In this document: positions 1-7,173 of the stretch, in pieces | Layout: the number at the start of each line of letters is the position of its first letter | Position numbering within the stretch: position 1 is the stretch's first letter | Program-made: the position numbers and the translations under genes | Origin: an uncultured Bacteroidota bacterium | GTDB lineage: Bacteria; Bacteroidota; Bacteroidia; Flavobacteriales; Flavobacteriaceae | Direction: 5' to 3' | NCBI GenBank assembly: GCA_903819815.1 | Contig: CAIJFC010000255.1 | Coordinates: forward strand, 1 to 11,141 | Length of the DNA: 11,141 nt | Notes under the pieces: model-generated | Databases searched by the model: none | What the model was told of the DNA's origin: nothing | What the model saw: the letters and a program-made list of their open reading frames with translations, nothing else

Positions 1-34
1 ATATTAAAAAATGATTTTTACAGTAAATTAATTA

Positions 35-562
35 TTATTTGATAATTGCTGAACAGGCTACTCTAGCCCCTGAATTTCCTGCTGGTTGTGAAATAAAAAC
101 GTCAGGACCTTGGTGAACTATCAATCCTTTTCCAACAATATCTTTAGTAAAATCTCCACAACCAATACACCATTCTGAAGTAGTAAATGAAATGGTACCA
201 TTACCAAATTCATCGGTTGTAAAATTACCGATATCTCCTTTGTGCGCTTCTCCTTCGCCTAATTTTCCGTGTTTTTTGAACGTTGGATTCCAATGTCCAC
301 CGGCAGAACTTCCATCTGCAGCACTACAATCTGATTTTTCATGTATGTGGATTGCGTGAATTCCTGGTTTTAACCCTGTGAAATTTGCAGTAAATGTAAC
401 TTGACCATTTTTTTCAGTAAAAACACCAGCTCCTTTAACATTACTGTTACTTTTTGGTTCAAAAGTTACATTTAATTTTGAAGTAACACCGTTTGAAGTA
501 TTTGTTTTACAGCCGATAATTACTGCTATAATGATTGCGATTGAAACTGTTATTTTTTTCAT
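35..562 (-). CDS. sodC: Cu/Zn superoxide dismutase, predicted lipoprotein
   Basis: A 175-residue protein that would convert superoxide to oxygen and hydrogen peroxide in the periplasm or at the outer membrane. The N-terminus is a lipoprotein signal peptide ending in the lipobox VIIGC, with Cys18 as the acylated residue. All metal ligands of the SOD1 family are in place: copper His72, His74, bridging His90 and His150; zinc His90, His98, His107 and Asp110. The zinc-ligand spacing (8, 9, 3) equals that of human SOD1. Cys79 and Cys170 match the conserved disulfide, and Arg167 in GARVAC matches the active-site arginine. An extra CxxC (Cys132, Cys135 in WCIGCGD) lies before the last copper ligand. 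The gene is transcribed alone; the operon upstream ends in a terminator at 650-683. Only a weak -7-like box (TAATTTTA, minus strand, 584-591) is visible upstream. Family assignment is secure; the exact location is inferred. Confidence 0.95.
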   Translation of the reverse strand: MKKITVSIAIIIAVIIGCKTNTSNGVTSKLNVTFEPKSNSNVKGAGVFTEKNGQVTFTANFTGLKPGIHAIHIHEKSDCSAADGSSAGGHWNPTFKKHGKLGEGEAHKGDIGNFTTDEFGNGTISFTTSEWCIGCGDFTKDIVGKGLIVHQGPDVFISQPAGNSGARVACSAIIK

Positions 563-649
563 TTTTCTCAGATTTAATTTTTATAAAATTAGTCATTATT
601 AATTATAAAAAGTCTCGTTTTCTAAATTTTATATTAAAATTAAAATTCC

Positions 650-683
650 AAAAAAAATCACTTTGTAAATAAATACAAAGTGA
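650..683 (-). terminator. Intrinsic terminator of the beta-oxidation operon
   Basis: A perfect 10-bp stem (658-667 with 674-683, TCACTTTGTA paired with TACAAAGTGA) closes a 6-base loop. On the minus strand it is followed by a run of eight T (650-657). It lies 39 bases past the stop codon of the acyl-CoA dehydrogenase gene and separates it from the superoxide dismutase gene. Confidence 0.9.
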
Positions 684-721
684 CTTTTCCAACAAAACCA
701 ACTTTTTTTTGTGTTATTTAT

Positions 722-2512
722 TTAAAAACAATATTCGTTTTTATCAACTAATTTCGAAGTGATAACTTCTCTTAAAGCAACAATATTTGGCATAGTAGTA
801 TATTTAGTAAATCTTCGTAATCCCATCAACATCATTCGTTGTTCGTCACCTTCGGCAAAAGAAATAATGCTTTCTTTTCCTTTTAAATTGATAATGTCAA
901 CCGCTTTATATAGATATAGTTTTGCCATTGCAATTTGTTCCTTAACTTTATCTTCACCATTTTTCTTAGCCATTTTCTCGGTTCTTAGAATCGTACTTTC
1001 TGCCATGTAAATTTCAATTAACATATCGGCAGCAGCCATTAATAATTGTTGGTGTTCTTCTAAATCGGGACCATATTTTTGAACTGCACCACCCGCAACC
1101 ATTAAGAATGCTTTTTTAATTTTTCCAATCATTTCTTTTTCTTCAGCAAAAATTTCTGAATAATCAGGTACATCAAATGATGGAATACCCATTAGTTCTT
1201 CTTGAACTTGTGATGCAGGACCTAATAAATCAACATGACCTTTCATTGCTTTTTTTATTAGCATTCCAACGGATAGCATTCGGTTGATTTCATTGGTGCC
1301 TTCATAAATACGAGCTATTCTTGCGTCACGCCAAGCACTTTCCATTGGAGTATCTTCTGAAAATCCCATTCCACCAAAAATTTGGATTCCTTCATCAGCG
1401 CAATTTTGAACGTCTTCAGAAACTGCTACTTTCAAAATAGAACACTCTATTGCATATTCTTCAACCCCTTTTAATTCTGCTTCTTGATGGGATGCACCTT
1501 CTGATTCTCTTGCAATTATTCTATCCTCAATATCTTTTGCAGCTCTGTAAGTAGCACTTTCGCCAGCATAACAAGAAGTTGCCATTTCTGCTAATTTATA
1601 GCGAATAGCTCCAAATTGTGCAATGGAAGTATTGAACTGTACTCTTTCCACAGCATATTTAATTGCTCCTGTAGTTACTCTTCGTTGAGCATCTAAACAA
1701 GCGGCGGCTAATTTTATTCTACCTACATTCAACGCATTCATGGCAATTTTAAATCCATTTCCTCTTTCAGAAAGCATATTCTCTGCGGGAACTTTAGTAT
1801 CAGCAAAGAAAACTTGACGCGTAGAAGAAGCACGAATTCCTAATTTATGTTCTTCTTCCCCCATTGAAATTCCATTACTGGGATTATTCTCAACGATGAA
1901 TCCAGTAATATTTTTATCGTCTTCAATACGAGCAAAAACTATAAATAAAGAACAAAATCCAGCATTTGAAATCCACATTTTTTGTCCGGTAATTTTATAA
2001 TGTGTTCCGTCTTCAGATAAAACTGCTTTGGTTTTTCCTGAATTAGCATCCGATCCAGCTCCTGGCTCTGTTAAACAATAAGCTCCAAACCATTCGCCAG
2101 AAGCTAGTTTTGGAACGTATTTTTGTTTTTGTTCTTCCGTTCCATATAACGTTATTGGCATGGTGCCTATTCCAGTATGTGCACCAAAAGCTGTCGAAAA
2201 GGATCCGGTTGCACCAGAGATATAATCGCAAACCAGTACGGTATTTACAAATCCCATTCCCATTCCACCATAAGCTTCAGGTACAGCAACACTAAGAAAA
2301 CCTAGATCTCCCGCTTTTTTCATCGATTCCTCTGTTAAAGCGAAATCTTTATTTTCAAACCTATTTTTGTATGGCCAAATTTCTTTGTCTACAAATTCCA
2401 TAACCGAATCACGCATCATTAATTGCTCTTCATTGAAATCTTCTGGTGTAAAGATGTCTTCGCATTTTGTTTCTCTTACTAGGAATTGACCTCCTCTTGT
2501 TTTAATATCCAT
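722..2512 (-). CDS. Acyl-CoA dehydrogenase, VLCAD-like with C-terminal extension
   Basis: A 596-residue flavoprotein catalysing the first oxidation of beta-oxidation, acyl-CoA to trans-2-enoyl-CoA, passing electrons to an electron-transfer flavoprotein that is not encoded here. The N-terminal helical domain covers roughly residues 25-140. The family signature YCLTEPGAGSDA begins at Tyr145, and the C-terminal helical domain carries GGMGFSEDTPMESAWRDARI followed by IYEGTNEINR, where Glu404 is the expected catalytic base. About 165 residues follow the usual end of the domain, as in very-long-chain acyl-CoA dehydrogenases, so long-chain substrates are likely. It is the last gene of the operon: the four-helix-bundle gene ends 30 bases upstream, and an intrinsic terminator lies 39 bases downstream. 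The ATG at 2512 gives a normal N-terminus. Chain-length specificity is inferred. Confidence 0.95.
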   Translation of the reverse strand: MDIKTRGGQFLVRETKCEDIFTPEDFNEEQLMMRDSVMEFVDKEIWPYKNRFENKDFALTEESMKKAGDLGFLSVAVPEAYGGMGMGFVNTVLVCDYISGATGSFSTAFGAHTGIGTMPITLYGTEEQKQKYVPKLASGEWFGAYCLTEPGAGSDANSGKTKAVLSEDGTHYKITGQKMWISNAGFCSLFIVFARIEDDKNITGFIVENNPSNGISMGEEEHKLGIRASSTRQVFFADTKVPAENMLSERGNGFKIAMNALNVGRIKLAAACLDAQRRVTTGAIKYAVERVQFNTSIAQFGAIRYKLAEMATSCYAGESATYRAAKDIEDRIIARESEGASHQEAELKGVEEYAIECSILKVAVSEDVQNCADEGIQIFGGMGFSEDTPMESAWRDARIARIYEGTNEINRMLSVGMLIKKAMKGHVDLLGPASQVQEELMGIPSFDVPDYSEIFAEEKEMIGKIKKAFLMVAGGAVQKYGPDLEEHQQLLMAAADMLIEIYMAESTILRTEKMAKKNGEDKVKEQIAMAKLYLYKAVDIINLKGKESIISFAEGDEQRMMLMGLRRFTKYTTMPNIVALREVITSKLVDKNEYCF

Positions 2513-2544
2513 TATTTTGAATTTTAAATTATAAATTTTGAATT
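2511..2544. repeat. AT-rich 34-bp repeat, copy A (left flank of four-helix-bundle gene)
   Basis: This sequence fills the spacer between the four-helix-bundle and acyl-CoA dehydrogenase genes. It matches the reverse complement of 2899-2932 at 31 of 34 positions, and all three differences are A/G changes. It matches 4120-4155 in direct orientation over a slightly longer stretch (2512-2547) at 34 of 36 positions. The shared core is AATTATAAATTTT. The four-helix-bundle stop codon lies inside the repeat. Low sequence complexity makes chance similarity easier, but the length of the match is notable. Confidence 0.6.
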
Positions 2545-2896
2545 ATTTTAGACTGTGTTCTTGAGTAGTTTTGATTATTTTGGTAATGATGTTTAGTATA
2601 TGTTCGATTTCTATTAAATAATTTGACATTGAAATCGAAGTTAGGTTTGATTTATCTAATAAACGCAACCAATATTTAGTTTCTCGTGCTTCTTTTGATG
2701 CTATTGACATCTTATGAATAAAATCTTTTCTAGATTGTGCTGCAATAGCCTCTTCGACATTTGCCCCAACACTTGTTGCTGATCTTAAAATTTGTTTAGA
2801 AATTATGAATTCATTTTCTTTTTTAAGTTGAACAAAAAGATTAACTATTGATAATGCAAAATCAAAAGTTTTTGTTACAATAACATTTTCTTTCAT
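2543..2896 (-). CDS. Four-helix-bundle protein (S23/IVP-like family)
   Basis: A 117-residue, almost entirely helical protein. The stretch LRSATSVGANVEEAIAAQSR (residues 37-56), followed by DFIHKMSIASKEARETKYWL, is the hallmark of the bacterial four-helix-bundle family that includes proteins encoded in 23S rRNA intervening sequences. No rRNA sequence is present here, so it is a free-standing member. The molecular function of such members is unknown. It sits between the thiolase gene (36 bases upstream) and the acyl-CoA dehydrogenase gene (30 bases downstream) in the same orientation, so it is probably co-transcribed, but nothing in it suggests a role in fatty acid degradation. Both flanks carry the same AT-rich repeat in inverted orientation, which suggests it entered the operon as a unit. 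Family call is firm; function is not known. Confidence 0.85.
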   Translation of the reverse strand: MKENVIVTKTFDFALSIVNLFVQLKKENEFIISKQILRSATSVGANVEEAIAAQSRKDFIHKMSIASKEARETKYWLRLLDKSNLTSISMSNYLIEIEHILNIITKIIKTTQEHSLK

Positions 2897-2898
2897 CC

Positions 2899-2932
2899 AA
2901 TTTAAAATTTATAATTCAAAATTTAAAATAAT
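2899..2932. repeat. AT-rich 34-bp repeat, copy B (inverted, right flank of four-helix-bundle gene)
   Basis: This is the inverted partner of copy A at 2511-2544 (31 of 34 bases identical on the opposite strand). It fills the spacer between the thiolase stop codon and the four-helix-bundle start codon. The pair brackets exactly one gene. Confidence 0.6.
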
Positions 2933-4114
2933 TTATAACAATTCGTATATCCCCGCACTTCCTTGTCCTGTTCCCACACACATACTCACTATCCCGTATT
3001 TACTTCCTCGTAATTTCATTTCGTCGAACAATTGAACCGATAATTTTGCTCCTGTGCAACCTAACGGATGGCCCAATGCAATTGCTCCACCATTAACATT
3101 AACGATTTCTGGATTTAAATCCAATTCTCTAATTACTGCTAATGATTGAGAGGCAAAAGCTTCATTTAATTCGATTAAATCGATGTCTTTTAATTGTAAT
3201 CCTGCTTGTTTTAACGCTTTTGGAATGGCTTTTACTGGGCCAATTCCCATAATTCTAGGTTCAACACCTGCTGACGCAAAATTGACCAATCTTGCAATAG
3301 GAGTAAGGTTGAGTTCTTTAACCATTTCTTCGCTCATAATTAATACAAATGCTGCTCCGTCACTCATTTGCGAAGAATTTCCAGCAGTTACACTTCCGTC
3401 TGCAGTAAAAACTGGTCGTAATCCAGCCAATGCTTCTACGGATGTTCCTGCTCTTGGACCTTCATCTTTATTTACAATATAGGACTTGGTTTCTTTTTTA
3501 CCATTTTCATTAATGAAGGTTTGCTCCACAGTTATTGGAACTATTTGTTTGTCAAATTTACCCTCCGATTGCGCTTTCAAAGCTCTTAAATGCGAATTAA
3601 AAGCAAATTCATCTTGGTCTATTCTGGAAATAGTATATTGTTGAGCAACGGCTTCTGCTGTTAATCCCATTCCCCAATAATAATCTTCATTTCCTGCTTT
3701 TGCAGCAGCATAATCAGGTGTTGGTTTATAGCCTCCCATTGGAATAAAACTCATACTTTCTGCTCCACCAGCAATAATACAATCGGCCATTCCTGATTGA
3801 ATTTTAGCAGTAGCCATTCCTATAGTTTCTAATCCCGAGGCACAATATCTATTTACTGTAACTCCTGGAACATCTTCAATTTTTAATCCCATTAAGGAAA
3901 TCAATCGTCCCATATTTAACCCTTGTTCTGCTTCGGGCATGGCATTTCCAACCATTACATCGTCGATGCGCTTCTTGTCGAAATCGGGCAATTCATTCAT
4001 CATAAATTGGATGGTTTCCGCTGCCAATTCATCAGGTCGCTTGAATCTAAATAGGCCTTTGGGTGCTTTTCCGACGGCTGTTCTGTATGCTTTTACTATG
4101 TATGCTGTTTTCAT
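2933..4114 (-). CDS. fadA: Acetyl-CoA C-acyltransferase (3-ketoacyl-CoA thiolase)
   Basis: A 393-residue thiolase, the normal family length, that cleaves 3-ketoacyl-CoA with CoA to release acetyl-CoA and a shortened acyl-CoA. The nucleophile Cys91 lies in NRYCASGLETI. The other catalytic motifs are NEAF (317-320), the GGAIALGHPLGCTGA signature with His349, and Cys379 in SMCVGTGQG. Position in an operon behind a hydroxyacyl-CoA dehydrogenase/hydratase fusion favours a degradative thiolase over a biosynthetic acetoacetyl-CoA thiolase. The spacer from the fusion gene is 94 bases and contains a hairpin-forming AT-rich repeat; the spacer to the next gene is 36 bases. The ATG at 4114 places the conserved strand TAYIVKAYRTAVGK at the very N-terminus, as expected. 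Confidence 0.95.
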   Translation of the reverse strand: MKTAYIVKAYRTAVGKAPKGLFRFKRPDELAAETIQFMMNELPDFDKKRIDDVMVGNAMPEAEQGLNMGRLISLMGLKIEDVPGVTVNRYCASGLETIGMATAKIQSGMADCIIAGGAESMSFIPMGGYKPTPDYAAAKAGNEDYYWGMGLTAEAVAQQYTISRIDQDEFAFNSHLRALKAQSEGKFDKQIVPITVEQTFINENGKKETKSYIVNKDEGPRAGTSVEALAGLRPVFTADGSVTAGNSSQMSDGAAFVLIMSEEMVKELNLTPIARLVNFASAGVEPRIMGIGPVKAIPKALKQAGLQLKDIDLIELNEAFASQSLAVIRELDLNPEIVNVNGGAIALGHPLGCTGAKLSVQLFDEMKLRGSKYGIVSMCVGTGQGSAGIYELL

Positions 4115-4119
4115 AACTG

Positions 4120-4210
4120 TTATTTTGAATTTTGAATTATAAATTTTAAATTATTGGTTGAATCAAATGTCTTTTAGAAATTTAAAATTCAACATTTATA
4201 ATTTATAATT
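4120..4210. repeat. AT-rich repeat copy C with inverted arm; possible intercistronic hairpin
   Basis: 4120-4155 matches copy A of the operon repeat at 34 of 36 positions in the same orientation. A second arm further right faces it: 4135-4151 pairs with 4194-4210 over 17 positions with one mismatch, leaving a 42-base loop. The whole structure lies in the spacer between the fusion gene and the thiolase gene and would be transcribed. It resembles the flanks of the four-helix-bundle gene with nothing coding between them. The arms are nearly all A/T, so the stem would be weak; a role in termination or mRNA processing is speculative. Confidence 0.5.
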
Positions 4211-6599
4211 AATTTCTTAGTGGTTTCCCCTTAGTTAACATAAATTGAATTCTTTCCAATGTTTTTCTTTCCGTGCAAAGCGACAAAAAGGCTTCTCTTT
4301 CAATGTCTAATAAATATTGTTCTGATACCAATGTTGGTTCGGATAAATCGCCACCCGCCATTACATAAGCCAGTTTATTTGCAATTTTCTTATCGTGTTC
4401 GGAAATGTATTTACCCGCTTCCATTTGATCGGTTCCAACTAAGAACATTCCCAAGGCTTGTTTTCCTAAAACTTTCACATCATTGCGACGAATAGGTTGG
4501 GTGTAACCCGCCTCTGCCATTAATAAAGCGTGTTTTTTTGCTTCCGCAATTTGGCGGTCTTTATTGACTACAACTACATCTTTTCCGTGTTGTAAAATAC
4601 CTAAATCATAGGCTTCATAGGCAGAAGTCGAAACTTTAGCCATAGCCACTGTTAAGAAATATTCTTGCAATATATTCAATTCAACATCATTTTTTCGGAA
4701 TAAATCAGAAGCTCGTAAAGCCATTTCTTTCGATCCACCACCACCCGGAATTACACCAACTCCAAACTCAACCAATCCGATATACGATTCTGCGGCAGCA
4801 ACCACTTTATCAGCGTGCATGCTCATTTCGCATCCACCACCTAAGGTCATTCCGTGGGGCGCTACAATTACAGGAATCCCGGAATAACGAACGCGCATCA
4901 TCGTGTCTTGAAACATTTTAATAGCCATATTCAATTCGTCATATTCTTGTTCAACCGCCATCATAAATATCATTCCGATATTGGCACCCACGGTAAAATT
5001 GGCTGCTTGATTTCCAATAACCAAACCTTGGTATTCTTTTTCTGATAAATCAATTGCTTTGTTTATGGCTTGTAAAACGTCCCCTCCAATGGTGTTCATT
5101 TTCGATTGGAATTCTAAATTCAAAATTCCATCGCCTAAATCTTGAATAATCGCCCCGCTATTACTCCATACTTTTTTACTTTCTCGAATGTTGTTTAAGA
5201 TGATAAAGGCATCCTGACCTGGAACTTTCGTTTGTGTTTTATTTGGAATAGAATAATAATAGGTTGCGCCTTCTTTTATGGTATAAAAACTTGAATTTCC
5301 GGACATCAACATATCATTCACCCAAGAATTAGGTTCTAAGCCTTCGGCTTTCATGATTTCAATTCCTTTTGCTACACCAATGGCATCCCAAATTTCGAAC
5401 GGACCATTTTCCCATCCAAAACCTGCTTTCATCGCATCGTCAATTTTGTATAATTCATCTGCTATTTCAGGAATTCTATTGGAAACATAAGCAAACATCG
5501 AAGCAAAACTTTTTCTGTAAAATTCACCCGCTTTGTCTTTTCCTGTTACCAATATTTTAAAACGATCAATAGGTTTGGATATCGTTTTTGTTAATTCTAA
5601 AGTTGCAAAAGACGCTTTCTTTGGGGCTCTATACTCTAAAGTATTTAAATCTAATGATAAAATTACCGAACCTTCTTTTTTGTAAAACCCTTGACCTGTT
5701 TTGCTTCCAAGCCAATTGTTTTCCATCATTTTTTTAATGAAATCTGGTAATTGAAATAAGTCGTGCTTTTCGTCGTTTGGACAATTTTCATAAATTCCGT
5801 TGGCTACATGGACTAAAGTATCCAATCCAACCACATCTACCGTTCTGAAAGTCGCCGATTTTGGTCTACCAATAACTGGACCGGTCAATTTATCAACTTC
5901 TTCAATGGTTAATCCTAGTTCTTTAACCAAGTGAAACAAACTTTGAATTCCAAAAATACCAATTCGATTACCTATAAATGCTGGAGTATCTTTAGCAACA
6001 ACCGAGGTTTTTCCTAAGAATTTCTCACCATAAATAGTAAGAAAATCAATTATTTCAGAGGAGGTTTGTGGGCCTGGAATAATCTCAAATAACTTTAAAT
6101 ATCGTGCGGGATTAAAAAAGTGGGTTCCACAAAAGTGTTTTTGAAAATCGTCACTTCTTCCTTCACTCATAAAATGAATAGGAATTCCTGAAGTATTTGA
6201 AGTTACCAAAGTTCCTGGTTTACGGTATTTTTCTATTTGTTCGAATACTAATTTCTTAATGTCCAAACGCTCAACAACCACTTCAATAATCCAATCCACA
6301 TTGGCAATTTTAGCCAAATCGTCGGTGGTATTTCCTGTAGTAATCCGACTGGCAAATTTTTGATTGTATATAGGTGAAGGTTTTGATTTCAAAGAGTTAG
6401 CTAAATGCTCATTAACTAACCTATTTCTAACAATTTTACTTTCTAATGTCAGCCCCTTTTTTTCTTCCTCACTGGTGAGTTGATTTGGGATAATATCTAA
6501 TAGTAAAACTTCAACTCCGATATTGGCAAAATGACATGCAATTCCCGATCCCATTATTCCGGAACCTATAACTGCAACTTTTTTTATGGTACGCTTCAT
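4209..6599 (-). CDS. 3-hydroxyacyl-CoA dehydrogenase/enoyl-CoA hydratase fusion (FadN-type order)
   Basis: A 796-residue bifunctional beta-oxidation enzyme that hydrates trans-2-enoyl-CoA and oxidises the 3-hydroxyacyl-CoA with NAD. The dehydrogenase comes first: Rossmann motif GSGIMG at 12-17, catalytic His160 in HFFNPARYLKLFEIIPGP, then two C-terminal dehydrogenase domains to about residue 430. The hydratase/isomerase domain follows (about 480-680) with the oxyanion region LGGGCE and Glu591 and Glu611. These glutamates are 20 residues apart, as are the two catalytic glutamates of E. coli FadB. This domain order is the reverse of E. coli FadB and matches Bacillus FadN. The ATG directly follows the TAG stop of the MarR gene with no gap, implying translational coupling. 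A multienzyme complex with the thiolase is plausible but not shown by the sequence. Confidence 0.95.
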   Translation of the reverse strand: MKRTIKKVAVIGSGIMGSGIACHFANIGVEVLLLDIIPNQLTSEEEKKGLTLESKIVRNRLVNEHLANSLKSKPSPIYNQKFASRITTGNTTDDLAKIANVDWIIEVVVERLDIKKLVFEQIEKYRKPGTLVTSNTSGIPIHFMSEGRSDDFQKHFCGTHFFNPARYLKLFEIIPGPQTSSEIIDFLTIYGEKFLGKTSVVAKDTPAFIGNRIGIFGIQSLFHLVKELGLTIEEVDKLTGPVIGRPKSATFRTVDVVGLDTLVHVANGIYENCPNDEKHDLFQLPDFIKKMMENNWLGSKTGQGFYKKEGSVILSLDLNTLEYRAPKKASFATLELTKTISKPIDRFKILVTGKDKAGEFYRKSFASMFAYVSNRIPEIADELYKIDDAMKAGFGWENGPFEIWDAIGVAKGIEIMKAEGLEPNSWVNDMLMSGNSSFYTIKEGATYYYSIPNKTQTKVPGQDAFIILNNIRESKKVWSNSGAIIQDLGDGILNLEFQSKMNTIGGDVLQAINKAIDLSEKEYQGLVIGNQAANFTVGANIGMIFMMAVEQEYDELNMAIKMFQDTMMRVRYSGIPVIVAPHGMTLGGGCEMSMHADKVVAAAESYIGLVEFGVGVIPGGGGSKEMALRASDLFRKNDVELNILQEYFLTVAMAKVSTSAYEAYDLGILQHGKDVVVVNKDRQIAEAKKHALLMAEAGYTQPIRRNDVKVLGKQALGMFLVGTDQMEAGKYISEHDKKIANKLAYVMAGGDLSEPTLVSEQYLLDIEREAFLSLCTERKTLERIQFMLTKGKPLRN

Positions 6600-7067
6600 C
6601 TATTTATTTTTTTGGTCTGTTGTATTTTCCTTTGTACTAAATATCGTTTTCTCTAGAATTAACTCATTGATGATGTCAGTTACTTCGGTAAAGTGCTTTA
6701 GCTTTTCTTCAGAAACATGTTTTTTGACAGTTTCGTTAAATCTTAATACCGTATTTCTCGATAATTCCCGTTTTTCTCTTCCAAAATCAGTTAGGTAAAT
6801 TAGTACACCACGACCGTCATCTGGATTTTTCTTTCTAATAATTAATCCTTTTTCTTCCATCGATTTTAATGTTCTGGTTAAGCTTGTGGCTTCCATACCC
6901 ATTTTTGGCCCTAATGAAGTTGAAGGAGTTCCATTGTCTTTGTCCATACTTAACAATGCAAAACCTGTCGCCATTGAAGCTCCAAAGTTCTGCGCCTCTT
7001 CATTATACATTCTTGAGACCGCTTGCCACGTTGCTCGAAGTATGTAATCTATCGTTTTTTCTTTCAT
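6600..7067 (-). CDS. MarR-family transcriptional regulator
   Basis: A 155-residue winged-helix regulator, the usual MarR size. The helix-turn-helix lies about residues 50-80 (LGPKMGMEATSLTRTLKSME), followed by the wing with the typical NPDDGRGVLIYLTDFG segment. Long helices at both ends would form the dimer interface. I place the start at the ATG at 7067; a TTG one codon upstream at 7070 is also in frame but less likely. It is the first gene of the beta-oxidation operon and its TAG stop abuts the ATG of the fusion gene. A near-palindrome at 7100-7119 next to the predicted promoter suggests autoregulation and control of the whole operon. Fatty acids or acyl-CoAs are reasonable ligands by context only. 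A MarR member in this position is functionally analogous to FadR but unrelated to the GntR-type E. coli protein. Confidence 0.92.
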   Translation of the reverse strand: MKEKTIDYILRATWQAVSRMYNEEAQNFGASMATGFALLSMDKDNGTPSTSLGPKMGMEATSLTRTLKSMEEKGLIIRKKNPDDGRGVLIYLTDFGREKRELSRNTVLRFNETVKKHVSEEKLKHFTEVTDIINELILEKTIFSTKENTTDQKNK

Positions 7068-7084
7068 CAATTTTGATTTGATTT

Positions 7085-7092
7085 CAAATATA
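7085..7092 (-). promoter_or_regulatory. Predicted -7 promoter box of the beta-oxidation operon
   Basis: The minus strand reads TATATTTG, a perfect match to the Bacteroidota -7 consensus TAnnTTTG. It lies 17 bases upstream of the MarR start codon, so the leader would be short. A clear TTG-type -33 element is not visible; the expected place, about 19 bases upstream, is occupied by the palindrome at 7100-7119. Confidence 0.6.
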
Positions 7093-7099
7093 ATAAAAA

Positions 7100-7119
7100 A
7101 TAGTATGCACGCATAGTAT
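7100..7119. promoter_or_regulatory. Candidate MarR operator, imperfect palindrome
   Basis: Two 9-base arms, ATAGTATGC and GCATAGTAT, are separated by AC. They pair at 8 of 9 positions; the core TATGC-NN-GCATA is perfect. Size and symmetry suit a dimeric winged-helix protein. It overlaps the expected -33 region of the promoter driving the MarR gene, so binding there would block RNA polymerase. No second copy was seen upstream of the acyl-CoA synthetase gene. Confidence 0.5.
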
Positions 7120-7138
7120 TTTATATTTATTTTATGTT

Positions 7139-7172
7139 AAAAAAAAACTCCTCATAATTTGAGGAGTTTTTT
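7139..7172 (-). terminator. Intrinsic terminator after the acyl-CoA synthetase gene
   Basis: A 13-bp perfect stem (7142-7154 with 7160-7172) has ACTCCTCA/TGAGGAGT at its core, a 5-base loop, and flanking A/T runs on both sides. On the minus strand it starts 2 bases past the synthetase stop codon and ends in a T run through 7139. It separates the synthetase transcript from the promoter of the beta-oxidation operon. The A/T runs on both sides would let it act in both directions. Confidence 0.9.
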
Positions 7173-7173
7173 C

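Noticed and set aside
1..34. Terminator after the superoxide dismutase gene
   Set aside because: Only a short A/T-only inverted stretch is visible, and the downstream region is cut off by the window edge.
2543..2896. 23S rRNA intervening sequence
   Set aside because: The protein family occurs in such sequences, but no rRNA flanks it here.
3183..3482. Plus-strand open frame inside the thiolase gene, and similar antisense frames within the other beta-oxidation genes
   Set aside because: They lie entirely opposite strongly supported genes, and their translations show no recognisable family features.
7068..7070. TTG as start codon of the MarR gene
   Set aside because: An ATG follows immediately at 7067 and gives a normal family N-terminus.
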